From NCBI GenBank assembly GCA_026874595.1, contig CM049306.1, forward strand, positions 42,840,019-42,904,018: a DNA stretch of 64,000 nt, in the 5' to 3' direction. This document shows, one piece after another, positions 50,585-61,789 of the stretch (position 1 is the first letter of the stretch; every line of letters starts with the position of its first letter). A program made the translations under genes and the position numbers. The notes under the pieces are model-generated. The model had not been told where the DNA came from and made no database searches. It worked only from the letters and a program-made list of their open reading frames with translations. This stretch comes from Sipunculus nudus. Lineage: Eukaryota; Annelida; Sipuncula; Golfingiida; Sipunculidae.

Positions 50585-52812
50585 TTAGCTAAGCTGACTG
50601 TAAGTCATCTGAGCTATAGGGATCACCTTTTATCCGTCGTCCGTCCGGCCGTCCGGGCGTCTGTCCGTTAACAGGGCACAAATCGTAACCGCTGGACCTG
50701 GAATCTTCTTACTTTAAATCCAGAGAGGTCCATGAAAAATCTCCTTGGAAACCTGGAATTAGGTCTCTGTAACCCATATCCTCAGAGCTATGGGGCCCGA
50801 AAGTACCCCCCAGATTAGTCAAAAATTTCCTACAAAAACTTCAATATCTCATTAACTACATCACTGATGGTCATGATTTTTGGCATACATATTGACCATG
50901 AGTTTCTGCAGACTGGTGGCGCCACCTGTATTTTTCAATTTTTTACGAATTTTTTTTCTCTATTTTTGAGACCTTTAAAAATGTGGACATCTGTTAACAG
51001 GGCACAAATCGTAAAGACTGGACCTTGAATCTTCATTCTTGAAATTCTAAGAGACCTATGAAAAGTCTCCATGGAAACCAGAAATTAGGTTTCTGTTACC
51101 CATATCCTTCGAGATATGGGGCCCCAAAATACCCCCTCAGAATAGTGAAAAATTTCATACAAAAACTTCAATATCTCATTAACTACATCGCCAATGGTCA
51201 TGATTTTTGGCATACATATTAATCATGAGATGTTTCATCAATTTCTGCAGACTGGTGGCGCCACCTGTATTTTTCGATTTTTTACGAATTGTTTTCTCTA
51301 TTTTTGAGACCTTTCAAAATGTGGACATCTGTTAACAGGGCACAAATCGTAAAGACTGGACCAAGAATCTCCATTCTTGACATTCTGAGAGACCTATGAA
51401 AAGTCTCCATGGAAACCAGAAATTAGGTCTCTGTTACCCATATCCCTCGAGCTATGGGGCCCCAAAGAACCCCCCAGAATAGTGAAATATTTCAAACAAA
51501 AACTTCAATTTCTCATTAACTACATCACTAATGGTCATGATTTTTGGCGTACATATTGATTATGAGATGTTTCATCAGTTTCTGCAGCCCGGTGGCACCA
51601 CATGTATTTGTTCGGGCTTTTTTCGAATTTTTTTCTCTATTTTTGAGACCTTTAAAGATATGAACATCTGTTAATAGGGCACAAATCATAACAACTGGAC
51701 CTAGAATCTTCATTCTTTACACACAGGGAGACCCATGAAAAATCTCCATGGAAATCTGAACTAAGATCTCTGTTACCCATATCCATTAAGCAGTATGGCT
51801 CCAAAGTACCCCCCCAGAATAATGAAAAATTGGATACAAAAACTCCATTATCTCAATAACTACAACACTGATGGTCATGATTTTTGGCATACATATTGAT
51901 TATGAGATGTTTCATCAGTTTCTGCAGCCTGGTGGCACCACATGTATTTGTTCGGGCTTTTTTCGAATGTTTTTCTCTATTTTTGAGACCTTTAAAGATA
52001 TGAACATCTGTTAATAGGGCACAAATCATAACAACTGGACCTAGAATCTTCATTCTTTACACACAGGGAGACCCATGAAAAATCTCCATGGAAATCTGAA
52101 CTAAGATCTCTGTTACCCATATCCATTAAGCAGTATGGCTCCAAAGTACCCCCCAGAATAATGAAAAATTGGATACAAAAACTCCATTATCTCAATAACT
52201 ACAACACTGATGCTCATGATTTTGGCATACATATTGATCATGACGTGTTCCATCAGTTTCAGCAGACTGGGTGCGCCACCTCTATTTTTTCAATTTTTTT
52301 AAGAATTATTTTCTCTATTTTTGAGACCTTTAAAGATGTGGTTATCTGTCAACAGGGTACAAATTGTAACAACTGGACCTAGAATCTTCATTCTTGTCAT
52401 GCAAGGAGGCCCATAAAAAGTGTCTGTGGAAACCTGAAATTAGGTCTCTGTTACCCATATCCTTCAAGCTATAGGACTCTAAAGTATCCCTCAGAATAAT
52501 GGAAAATCTGATACAAAAGCTAAAGTATCTGAACAACTAATCCAGAGACCACCATGCTTCTTTGCATGGATATTGACCATTAAGTGTTTTTATTAGTTTC
52601 TGCAGACTGGTGGAGCCACCTGTATTTTTTTTAAGTTTACGCATTTTTTCTCTATTCTTGAGATATATTAATACAGACACAATCTCAGCCTGTTGGTTAA
52701 TCTGTTTGATGCTTCAGTTCAATGGTTATATACTACCATTCAGATGATAAAATTTCCTTTTGCAAATCTCTTCCCAGTCAGCTGAGCGTCATGACCCATG
52801 GGTCACTTGTTT
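50585..52812 (-). repeat. Family A element, copy A3, with six tandem ~335-bp units
   Basis: On the + strand it begins with the inverted 3' hairpin (AGCTGACT-GTA-AGTCATCTGAGCT) and GTCCGTCC repeats. It ends CAGTCAGCTGAGCGTCATGA and CCCATGGGTCACTTG, the inverted 5' end. Between them, units starting CTGTTAACAGGGCACAAATC recur near 50664, 50992, 51328, 51668, 52007 and 52344. Each has CATGGAAACC, GGTGGCGCCACCTGTATTTTT and CTATTTTTGAGACCTTTAAA. The units at about 51530-51840 and 51865-52180 are almost identical, so there was a very recent duplication. Confidence 0.88.
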
Positions 52813-52814
52813 TG

Positions 52815-54090
52815 TGTAGAAAGAATCAGCACATTCTTCAATTGCCGATTGATTTACAAATGGAGCTAAGACCTGCTTGACATCTATGATTGTACCCCCA
52901 GTATAGCAGGTCTTTAGAGCTGGAGCAATGTGTGATGAGTTGGAGCTGGTCTGTTGACCCTTAAACAGTGCAAATAGTGCAAGCCAGATGTCAGGTAACC
53001 AGGTGTCTTAATATTAATGGACATGCCCCGGGATCATAAGAATTTGACATTTACAGACCTGACAGTTGGCGGTCAAAATCACGTTTTTGTACATGGTAAA
53101 TGGTCGAGAGTAATTCAAGAGGCAGGAATAAAATAAGATATTAATACATACATATTCGTGTTATACAACTGTTACTTCCATACACATTCCAGTTTGGGAT
53201 AAATTTTACTCTTCTCGACTACCAGTCACTTCCATTCATATTTCAGTTAGACAATTGGGATAAAAATTACTCTTCTTAACTACAACTTTTTTTTTTTTTT
53301 TGCTATTTTCTCAAAACAACATTTCCATCAATTACACCAGCTTTACAAAAAAATATATTTCTCAAAGACCATAAGGAATAAGAGATTTCCAATTTTTCAC
53401 ATACGTTTGAAAACATGTCACCTTAAAAGCAAGATCTTACTTTATGAAGCAGTTACAAGTCGTTATAACAAAGAATAATGGCCGTGCTATTTGGTGATAA
53501 TCAAATACTAAATAAATGAATGCGATACAAATAGTAGATGTGCACTTTTTGGACTACATCAAATTTAAGATGCAGGAGCCTCTCATGATCAAATATTGTT
53601 AAACTATCTGTATTTCAATTATGTGAAAGTTATATGTGTTTAAAATACCCACTGGGAATACATGAAACCCTGTAAAATATAGAATACGGAAGAAAGTGGA
53701 GGTGAGATGTTGTATACAATACACAATTAATTTATTAACTGAAAAAAAAAACTGTACAAAAATAAAAGTGTACATCTTCAATTGAGCATAAACTTAATCT
53801 AATAAGTATATATTGTACTCTGTAATATATACCTGGAACCATTTAATAATGCAATAAGGAAAAAGGTTTTGGGCCAAAAGTTTATATTTTACTCTGCAAT
53901 AAGGGAAAAGGTTGTGGGCCAAAAGTTATACCAATGGATATTTTTGATAAACAAAAGATGTGTAAATGAGATTAATAATTCTAAAAACAGTTTAAAGGTA
54001 TAAATGAGCTCAAGATTAACTTCCACGAAAGTTTGCCCAAATTCTTGATTGAGTGTACCGGTGGTATGCATGGCAAGGGATATTAATGGA
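52815..54090. other. Gene-less stretch
   Basis: A T run lies at about 53288-53302. A short direct repeat GCAATAAGGAAAAAGGTTTTGG / GCAATAAGGGAAAAGGTTGTGG lies at 53850-53920. No gene was recognised. Confidence 0.4.
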
Positions 54091-54094
54091 ATGC

Positions 54095-55042
54095 TCCACA
54101 CTTTTATAGCAATACATCACTTTGTGGGCACAATTAAAGGTGTACTTTAATCATTGTAACCCCTTGTGATACAATACAAAATCCATAATGTAGCAAAAGT
54201 AAAGAAAAATAATTAATTAAATAGGGAAAATTATAACATTCATTTAGTTTATGCATCCTGTGCGTGTGTGGTGGTGGTGGGGGGGGGGGGGTGCAGACCA
54301 CTGTTAAACTGGGCTGGGTTACGTAAACAATACTTGACATGGTGGCTTAAACCTCTTTTCAATCAATTCCTTTGAAATTTCATATTTTAAAAGATTAAAT
54401 TCTTATGTACACATGCTGTGAAAATTAAATAAACAGTGCGTACAGGGAAAAAGTGCCTTGGCCAAAGTGGGACAACATTTAAGGTATCGAATTTTTATTT
54501 ACGCTAATAACTGAAAACATTTGCAAAATTCAGATCTAATTTCGGATTTACAATTGAATCTTAGTTAAATAAAGTTATATCCCTGAAAAAAAAGTCTGTA
54601 GCTCCAGCAATTTTCATGTTAAATGGGTAAATATATTTCCTGATTTTTTCAAAGTGCATTATGTTCGGGCCTATAACTTCAAGAATTTACCCAATTCTGA
54701 CCTAATTTCTGGTATGTACACACCAAATGTACAGAGGAATATGTATATTAAATATGATAAAAACAGATCAGTTGTTTTGGTATTACAGACGGTCTTGACG
54801 TGTAACAATGGGTTTTTAATGGAAAATTGAGTTTTTTCTTAATATCTCAAAAGAACGAAGTCCTAAAAGTGACCCAATTATTGGTATAGTATAGGAGATT
54901 TTATGACATCTAACTGTACGCCGAATTTTGGTTCCGTAGGTCCAACGGTTTCAAAATGGTCCCTGTTAAAGGACTGACGGCCGGACGACGGACAAAGGAC
55001 CATGACTAAAGCTCCGATGACTTACAGTCAGCTGAGCTAAAG
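54095..55042 (+). repeat. Family A element, copy A4, 5'-truncated
   Basis: It matches A5 from about 59390 on: TTTATAGCAATACATCACTT, then AATCATTGTAACC, TTTATGCA plus a G run (54277-54290), ATTATGTTCGGGCC, GGACGACGGACAA and the hairpin AGCTCCGATGACT-TAC-AGTCAGCTGAGCT. The 5' terminus was not found. Confidence 0.75.
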
Positions 55043-55955
55043 AAAACTCAATTTGTGTATAGCTGATCTAACAGAGCATATTTTGGGTATTCCAAATATG
55101 TAAATATTATTTGGACTAAAATTTATTTTAACATATATCTTAATGATAAATTGAAAAATGACGTGTTGCCGATACTAAGACCTTAACCTAGTCAGGCGAG
55201 TTTATCATGACATCTGATCTCGCATGCACTATATCTATATGCAGTTCGCCCACCGACTCGCTACCGTTATTTCAGTCCCCTGTATTCCCTCTTTTGGCAT
55301 GCTGGTTTTCCTTTCCAGAGGTCGGGTACCGACTTAGGTCCTGATATAAGAGATACATTTCGGCCTTAAATACGGATATCGCACTCATATGGAGGCTTTG
55401 CAACAGGAATAATAGCGTTGATTCTCGGATAAAATAACCTTGAGATTTTTTGTTGGTCTAACAGCCTCCGTCCGATTTCGTTTCCATGTACCCGGGAGGG
55501 TCCTTGGAAATTGAATCAAATCATTTCCTGGCTATGTTACTTCAAAAAGTAGCCGTCCGAGTTTTTAAATCAGTTTAACATGAAACATATTTTGTTCGGC
55601 ATCAGTATGTTTTATTTTAAATGGCTAAAGATTCAGCAGATTCTAAAGGTTCTGCATGCGGAGCCGAATTTTGCATCATGATGCAGTTACATACAGTCAA
55701 GTAACTCATAATAGTAATATTGTCCATAAAGTTGAGGTTTTCAGAAAATGGTATACCTTTTTCCTGCAGATACATTTTCCCCCTGATTCCAGTTTTGGCA
55801 CTGAAAATGCGGACGATGTAGCACGTTTTTGCTTGTAGTTCATCCGGGCACTACGATTAGATCACAGAGCTTCTTTTACATGAGAGGTGGGATTAAATTT
55901 TTGGATACAGATCTGTAACCCTGAATGCTCCGGCCTGCAGAAGATTTAGCCCATG
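55043..55955. other. Gene-less, GC-richer patch
   Basis: 55190-55560 is richer in GC than the neighbours and contains GGTCGGGTACCGAC, but has no convincing frame or LTR ends. No gene was recognised. Confidence 0.35.
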
Positions 55956-55957
55956 GG

Positions 55958-56188
55958 CTGGAAAGGGTCATTGAACATCGCCTCTGGGATTTTATGACAT
56001 AGGTATTTTTAGATTCCCAAGTATGTCCAATTAATGAATTAATATGTTAACATTGTTTATTTTGGGAAACACTACCCTTTTAGGTAATTTAAAGACAGCA
56101 GCGTCATTACACACGGAACCCGGAGACAGGCAGGCTTGATAAGGGGGTAGGGGTATGTAAATGTTTATAGCTCACTTAATATTTGACA
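55958..56188 (+). repeat. Left arm of a ~225-bp inverted repeat pair
   Basis: It is the reverse complement of 61565-61785 at roughly three quarters identity by eye. Shared blocks are CTCTGGGATTTTATGACATA, GTATGTCCAATTAAT, ATGTTAACAT and TAGGGGTATGTAAATG. Confidence 0.75.
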
Positions 56189-56330
56189 TATTCACTTCAA
56201 ATTAATTGTTTTATATTTGCAAGTAGTCGGAATAAATCACTGATATAAAAAATCATATAAATGTATAATAGTTTTGTTGTTTAAGCAATTAAAAACAATA
56301 TTAATAAAATATCCTGAAAGAATACTGAAT

Positions 56331-56570
56331 TTAACAGTCAGCATTGACATTGTAGAAAGCCTCATCATGAATAACGAAATTATTAAAGACCGTGATGGTG
56401 CTGGATCCTCTTGAATTTTCATGGGCGAAAATAACTAAATAAAATATTCTGTTTGCTCCGTCATTTTTCTTAATTTTAACAATCCGAGATTCTTCGAAAT
56501 GAGCAGCACAAATATGATCCCCTTCCTGTTTGGTACAGTTTCTGTGAAACCTTCTCCACTCCTCTGCTTT
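56331..56570 (-). CDS. Unidentified 79-codon open stretch, possible terminal exon or gene relic
   Basis: On the minus strand there is an open frame from just after TAG (56571-56573) down to TAA (56331-56333). Its composition is protein-like (EEWRRFHRNC, GDHICAAHFEES, then FNNFVIHDEAFYN), which is unusual for this AT-rich DNA. Immediately upstream, in another frame, 56674-56570 is also open from an ATG and equally protein-like (NEDLFSMRSEVMEGHG). One frameshift near 56570, or an acceptor AAAGCAG near 56562, would join them. I recognise no family. It could be the last exon of a minus-strand gene, a pseudogene, or chance. Confidence 0.2.
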   Translation of the reverse strand, partial: KAEEWRRFHRNCTKQEGDHICAAHFEESRIVKIKKNDGANRIFYLVIFAHENSRGSSTITVFNNFVIHDEAFYNVNADC

Positions 56571-56674
56571 CTAGCTGCAGTTAATACTATTATACCATGT
56601 CCTTCCATTACTTCCGATCGCATTGAAAATAAATCTTCATTAACATGTTCACTCAATATTGCATCAACATACAT

Positions 56675-57305
56675 TTAGATCGTGTGATTTGTTTACAAAT
56701 TAAAGTACGTTTCTTTGCGACTTGGTGAGGCATTAAAAAAGAACACGACATATTATGACTCAATCATAATATAATTGTAACAAAAACATTAAAAACAAAT
56801 AAATACAAAAAAAATCAATCAAAACAATGTTATTAAGCTGTATAAGCCGTAATTAATGATGCCTTCTTGTTCTTTTCCCTTTTGACATAATTTCAAACCT
56901 TGTGTGAATATAATTATTGTAGTATAAAACACTACTCATTCCGTACTGAACGGGTCTAATGTACTGAGCTTAGATTTCCACAGTAATTAAATTCTGTTGT
57001 CAATATTTTATCTTCCATTGGACAAATTCATCACAAAAGTTCAGACAGATTAGCATAAAGCGGATTGGTTCTCAATCTATTAGAATGTTTTTATAGCATT
57101 TTTTAATGCGTGTTCAAAATAGCTCAAGAGAGAGCTTTCATTATTATTAAAGCCAATAAACACCTTCAGATTCAGGAGTATAACTATTCATATATAGTAT
57201 TAGGTAAGCATCACAGTGAAAATTAAGTGGATGTGGACAGGAAAATTCTTTTTGTATACAAATGGGACGATAAAATAGAGGGGTCATTCATTGCATGTGT
57301 ATATG
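56675..57305. other. Gene-less stretch
   Basis: AT-rich sequence. No gene or repeat was recognised. Confidence 0.35.
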
Positions 57306-57309
57306 GACA

Positions 57310-57540
57310 AATTGAGATGAACATTTTTTAATGTTTTTTAGCTTCTTCCCTATAAAATCTAAGAAAATGCAGTTAGCCATGAAAAAAAAATCCGAAAAAA
57401 TTTTTTAAATGACAATTTTTTTGCAAAAAAATTGGTGATGCTAGCTCCTGTCCTTTTTGAGATAGCTAAGACGCACGACGGACGACGGATGACGCCACAT
57501 CATTACATAAGCTCACAGATTCGCTAAAAAAGCAAACCAA
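57310..57540 (+). repeat. Family B, 3'-end fragment
   Basis: CTTCCCTATAAAATCTAAGA, then ATGCAGTTAG, GATGCTAGCTCCTG, GACGACGGATGACGCC and CATAAGCTCACAG..GCTAAAAA match 61370-61570 in the same orientation. Confidence 0.75.
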
Positions 57541-57596
57541 GTTTTTTCAAACAGTTATAAGATATAGTTCCAATGGTTATAATCTGGGCATTCTGC

Positions 57597-57659
57597 GTCT
57601 AGACGATGTGTCTAGACGTCTAGACGCTGTGTCTAGACGTCTAGACATATTATCTAGAC
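57597..57659. repeat. Three 21-bp units of paired GTCTAGAC palindromes
   Basis: The 8-bp palindrome GTCTAGAC starts at 57597, 57610, 57618, 57631 and 57639, with a one-base variant at 57652. Spacing alternates 13 and 8, so the unit is palindrome, five-base spacer, palindrome, repeated three times without gaps. It lies between a family B fragment and element A5. Confidence 0.9.
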
Positions 57660-57954
57660 ACCTGACAGAGCCATGTCAGTTGCCATGGTGATGTCTGGAC
57701 CCCACCTGGTTGTACTGAGTGACCGCTTGACTTGGCTGCTGAAACTCAGCATGTTGTCAAAACTGTTTTCAAACACAGAAAGCCTTTTTCATTGGCTACA
57801 CTACTTTTTTTAAAGCTGCATTTACCCAAACTATTCTTATAAAACTGGCAGTACTCTACCATAGAATAATTCTTGTTAAGAATCAATCAGCTTAACAGTT
57901 TCATTATAAAACTGTATATAAGCTAGAAGAGTCTAAAATTACATTTTCGCTTGT

Positions 57955-60900
57955 AAACAAGGGACCCATGGGTCACGGCGCTCAGCTGATCTTGATTGGA
58001 CTATAAATGTTTCTCCACTGTGATACTATATCGAGTCGATAAAGCTTATGAATATCATGGACTTGTTAGGCTATTATAAAGGAATGTAATGTAATATGTG
58101 AGTAAATGATAAATGAAATTACCTGACTGATGGATTAATAGAGTCAAATATAGTGGTTTATTTTTTATTTATTTAGGAGGGGTTGAAAATTGTGATATAT
58201 TTGAGCAAATATGAATGCAATGACAGCAGTATTAAGCAGTAGTAGGATTATGATAAGGCTATTTGTTGAAGGATCTCAAGTGTATGGTAGTCTGCAAGCT
58301 TTCAATTTGACAGATATGATGTTATGATTAACTATGCTGATGAAGTGATTTATGAATTTGTGACTGTATGACACAATATCTCTTTAGTCTTGACAAGGTA
58401 CATTATTGTGATGCCCACTATGTCTACATATTACACAATATTGACATAATTTCTGGCATGTACATAGGTACCTATGGACGAATAGTTATACAAAATATTA
58501 AAGTATGAATATATCTGATTCATCTTGTTCTTGCTTACTGAGGCTGACTTTGGGATGGGGTTCGGAGAAGGGAAAAGTGAGGGCAGCACGAAGGTGGATG
58601 TAGAAATATTCTATTGTAATGATTTTCATTTATATAAGAAAATGAAAAGCTAAGAGGAAAGGGGCCCTCCTACTTGGTTATAGTAAAGTTCTAAATATAT
58701 GATTGCAAACTAATACTCTGACAAGACTGTCATGAAGAAAAACAGTAAAATTTTGTGATGCATGATGGACAGGCAAGTGGACAGAATGGACTAATACCTT
58801 TATTTCACTTTCAAGGGAATAATGCATTTAAGTTTATATATAATCCTATTTTTTTTAAGCATATCCATTTTTCCATTAAGAAGTTTTTATCTGAACCATT
58901 TTTTTATTTACAGGTTTTATAAATTTTTAATAAAAAACCCTGAAAATATAAGTTAAAATATTAGAATTGTTGCAAAAGTTGCAATCATCATATATCCAGA
59001 GTGTAGCTCATATTGGGTCATATTATGCATACACATATATTTTATTATTTTTAAATCATAAATGTTTAAACTGAAATTAAAAGAAAATAATGCCACAACA
59101 TGGCATCTACAAGAATATTCCTTGAATCACTATTAAAAAGTTTTGCACATTGGAGTTTTCAGTACATGCTTAATTTTATTCACCAAAATAAAATAAAAGT
59201 AAATTTGATAAAATAAAACATCTTTTCAAATAAAGTATACACACTGTTGGTTGAATGAGGGACAAACAATATCATTGTGCTAATTACTATCCCAGTTTTA
59301 ATTTATTACTGGAATTAATAGTCAATTTCACACCTGGTGAAGTTTTTACTCTTCTGAAGTGAGGAATTACTTATCTCATGAACATCCACACTTTCATAGC
59401 AATACACCACTTTGTGGACACAATTAAATGTACACTTTAATCATTGTAACCCTGGTGGTACAATACAAAATCTAAATTGTGGCATAGCCTAGAATAAGAA
59501 TGAATCAAATACAGAAAATAATAACATTCATCTAGTTTATGCACCATCGGGGGGGGGGGGGGGGGAAGTGCAGGGCAGAGGGGAAGCCTGCTGGTAGTGG
59601 CCAGGCTGACCCAAGGCAAGCTGCCTGGGGTGGGTTACATAATGCAAGTGAAGGCTGTACTACTAGGTGGGCTAGATGTAAACAACACTTGACATGGTGT
59701 ATGAAAACATGAATAAAAGCTATTCTTTCAAATCGATTTCTTTGAAATTTCAGATTTTAAAAGATTAAATCCTTATGTATATATGCTGTGAAAACTAAAT
59801 CAACAGTTCTAAAGTTGGACAAAATTTAAGGTATTGATTTTTTATTTATGCTAATAACTTGAAAAATTTGCAAAATTCAGATCTAATTTTGGGTAAAAAA
59901 TTGAATCTTGATTAAATAAAGTTATAATCCTGAAAAAAAGTCTCTAAGTTCAGCAATTCTCATGTTAGGTGAGTAAATATATTTCCTGATTTTTAAAAAA
60001 AATATCATTATGTTTTGGCCCATAACTTCGAAATAATACCCAATACTGACCTAATTTTTGGTACGTTCATAGAAAATGTATGAAAGAATGTGAATACTAA
60101 ATACGATCAAAAACAGATTAGGCAGCCTTGAAGTGTAACAATGGCTTTTTTTAAGGAAAACTGAGTTTTTTTCCTTAATATCTCGAAGGAAGGAGGTCCT
60201 AATGACCCAATTTTCGGTATGGTAGGAGATTTTGGGGACATCTAAAATTATGCCAACAGCCTGGGGAGCATAGAGATGTGCACTGAATGACCTACAGTCA
60301 TCAAAGTGGACTGCTTGACAATGTAAGGGAATACAACAAGAGCCTCCAAAAAAATTCAATAAAATATAGCCTAATTTTGCAGCTTTTATTTTCAAATTTC
60401 AGATTTTAACAGATTAAATCCTTATGTTCACATGCTGTGAAAATTAAATCCACAGTACTTACAGGAAAAAAATGTGCCGTGGCCAAAGTTGGGCAAAATT
60501 TAAGGTACCAATTTTATATTTTTGCCAATATTTAAAAAAAAATTAACAGATTTTGATCTAATTTTTGGTATACAATTAAATTTTGATTAATTAAAGTTGT
60601 ATTACTGGAAAAAAGTCCCTACCTTAAACACTTTTGGTCTTAAGTGACCAAATATCTTCCTGATTTTTTTACAAAGTCCATTATGTTTGGGCCCATAACT
60701 TTATATAATACTGACTTAATATCTAGCATGTACATAGGAACTATATAGAGGAATATTTATGGTAAATATGAAGAAAACCAGATGAGTGGTTTTGATATTA
60801 GGCAGTCCTGAAGTGTGAAAATAGATTTCTAATAAAAAATTGAGGTTTTTCCTTAATATCTCAAAGGAATGAAGTCCTATTGACCCAATTTTCGGCATGG

Positions 60901-61088
60901 TAGGAGATTTTGGGGACATCTAACTGTATGCCGAATTTCAGATTCGTAGTTCCAACGGTGTCGAAATGTGCCAGTCTTACAGACGGACATCCAGACGGAT
61001 GGACAGACGGACGGCAACACAGACGAACGGACGACGGACAATGGACCACGACTATAGCTCAGATGACTTATAGTCAGCTGAGCTAAAA
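57955..61088 (+). repeat. Family A element, copy A5, longest uninterrupted copy
   Basis: The 5' end AACAAGGGACCCATGGGTCA is followed by CGGCGCTCAGCTGA. The body holds a G run (59549-59565) and at least two tandem copies of a ~600-bp unit (AGATTTTAAAAGATTAAATC at about 59750, similar at about 60400; ATTATGTT..GGCCCATAACTT at about 60007 and 60682). The 3' end has GACGGAC microsatellites (60975-61035) and the hairpin TAGCTCAGATGACT-TAT-AGTCAGCTGAGCTA (61055-61085) followed by AAA. No transposase is present. Confidence 0.85.
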
Positions 61089-61570
61089 CAGATCAATGTA
61101 GGTGGCGCCACCAATACCTCAATTTCGGATATGACATATGTGATAAAAATTGGCATAAAATTTGTTGATGATAGCTCTAGCCGTTTCTGAGATTGAATTG
61201 TTAGTGTGCTTTTTTGAACAGATGACTTAGTTCAACCTCCTGTAACTCGGCCTAAAATCTCTGAACTGGATTCGAACAAACTTGAGAGAGATTGTTCCAG
61301 GGAACATTACTGTGAAATATGGGACAATTTTGCTGGACAGTTTCGGAGAAGATTTTTAAAGCTTTTTTTTAGCCTTTTCCCTATAAAATCTAAGAAAATG
61401 CAGTTAGAAAAAATATAAACAAATCTGATAGTCTTTCAGATGACTGATTATTTGCAAAATATTTGTGATGCTAGCTCCTGCCTTTTTGAGTTAGCTAAGG
61501 TTTACGTACAGACGACGCACGACGGGCGACTCCGCACCATCGCATAAGCTCACAGGTTTGCTAAAAATTA
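61089..61570 (+). repeat. Family B element, short copy
   Basis: It directly follows A5. It begins near GTAGGTGGCGCCACC and ends GACGCACGACGGGCGAC, then CATAAGCTCACAGGTTTGCT and AAAAA. It matches 1095-2290 in reverse and 57310-57540 directly. Its architecture parallels family A, with a tetranucleotide-like GACG tract before an A-rich end. Confidence 0.7.
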
Positions 61571-61785
61571 AGTGGGATATAAGCATTTACATACCCCTAT
61601 CCCCTTATCAAGGTTACCTGTCTGCGGGTGCTATGTGTTATGACGCGGTTGTCGTTAGATGGCCTTTACGGGTAGTGTATTCCAAAATAATAAATGTTAA
61701 CATCTTAGTTTATTAATTGGACATACATGGGGACCTAAAAATACCTATGTCATAAAATCCCAGAGGAGGTGCACGGTGACCCTTC
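61565..61785 (-). repeat. Right arm of the ~225-bp inverted repeat pair
   Basis: Reverse complement of 55958-56188. The pair brackets about 5.4 kb that contains a family B fragment, the 21-bp palindrome array, element A5 and family B. Confidence 0.75.
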
Positions 61786-61789
61786 ATGT

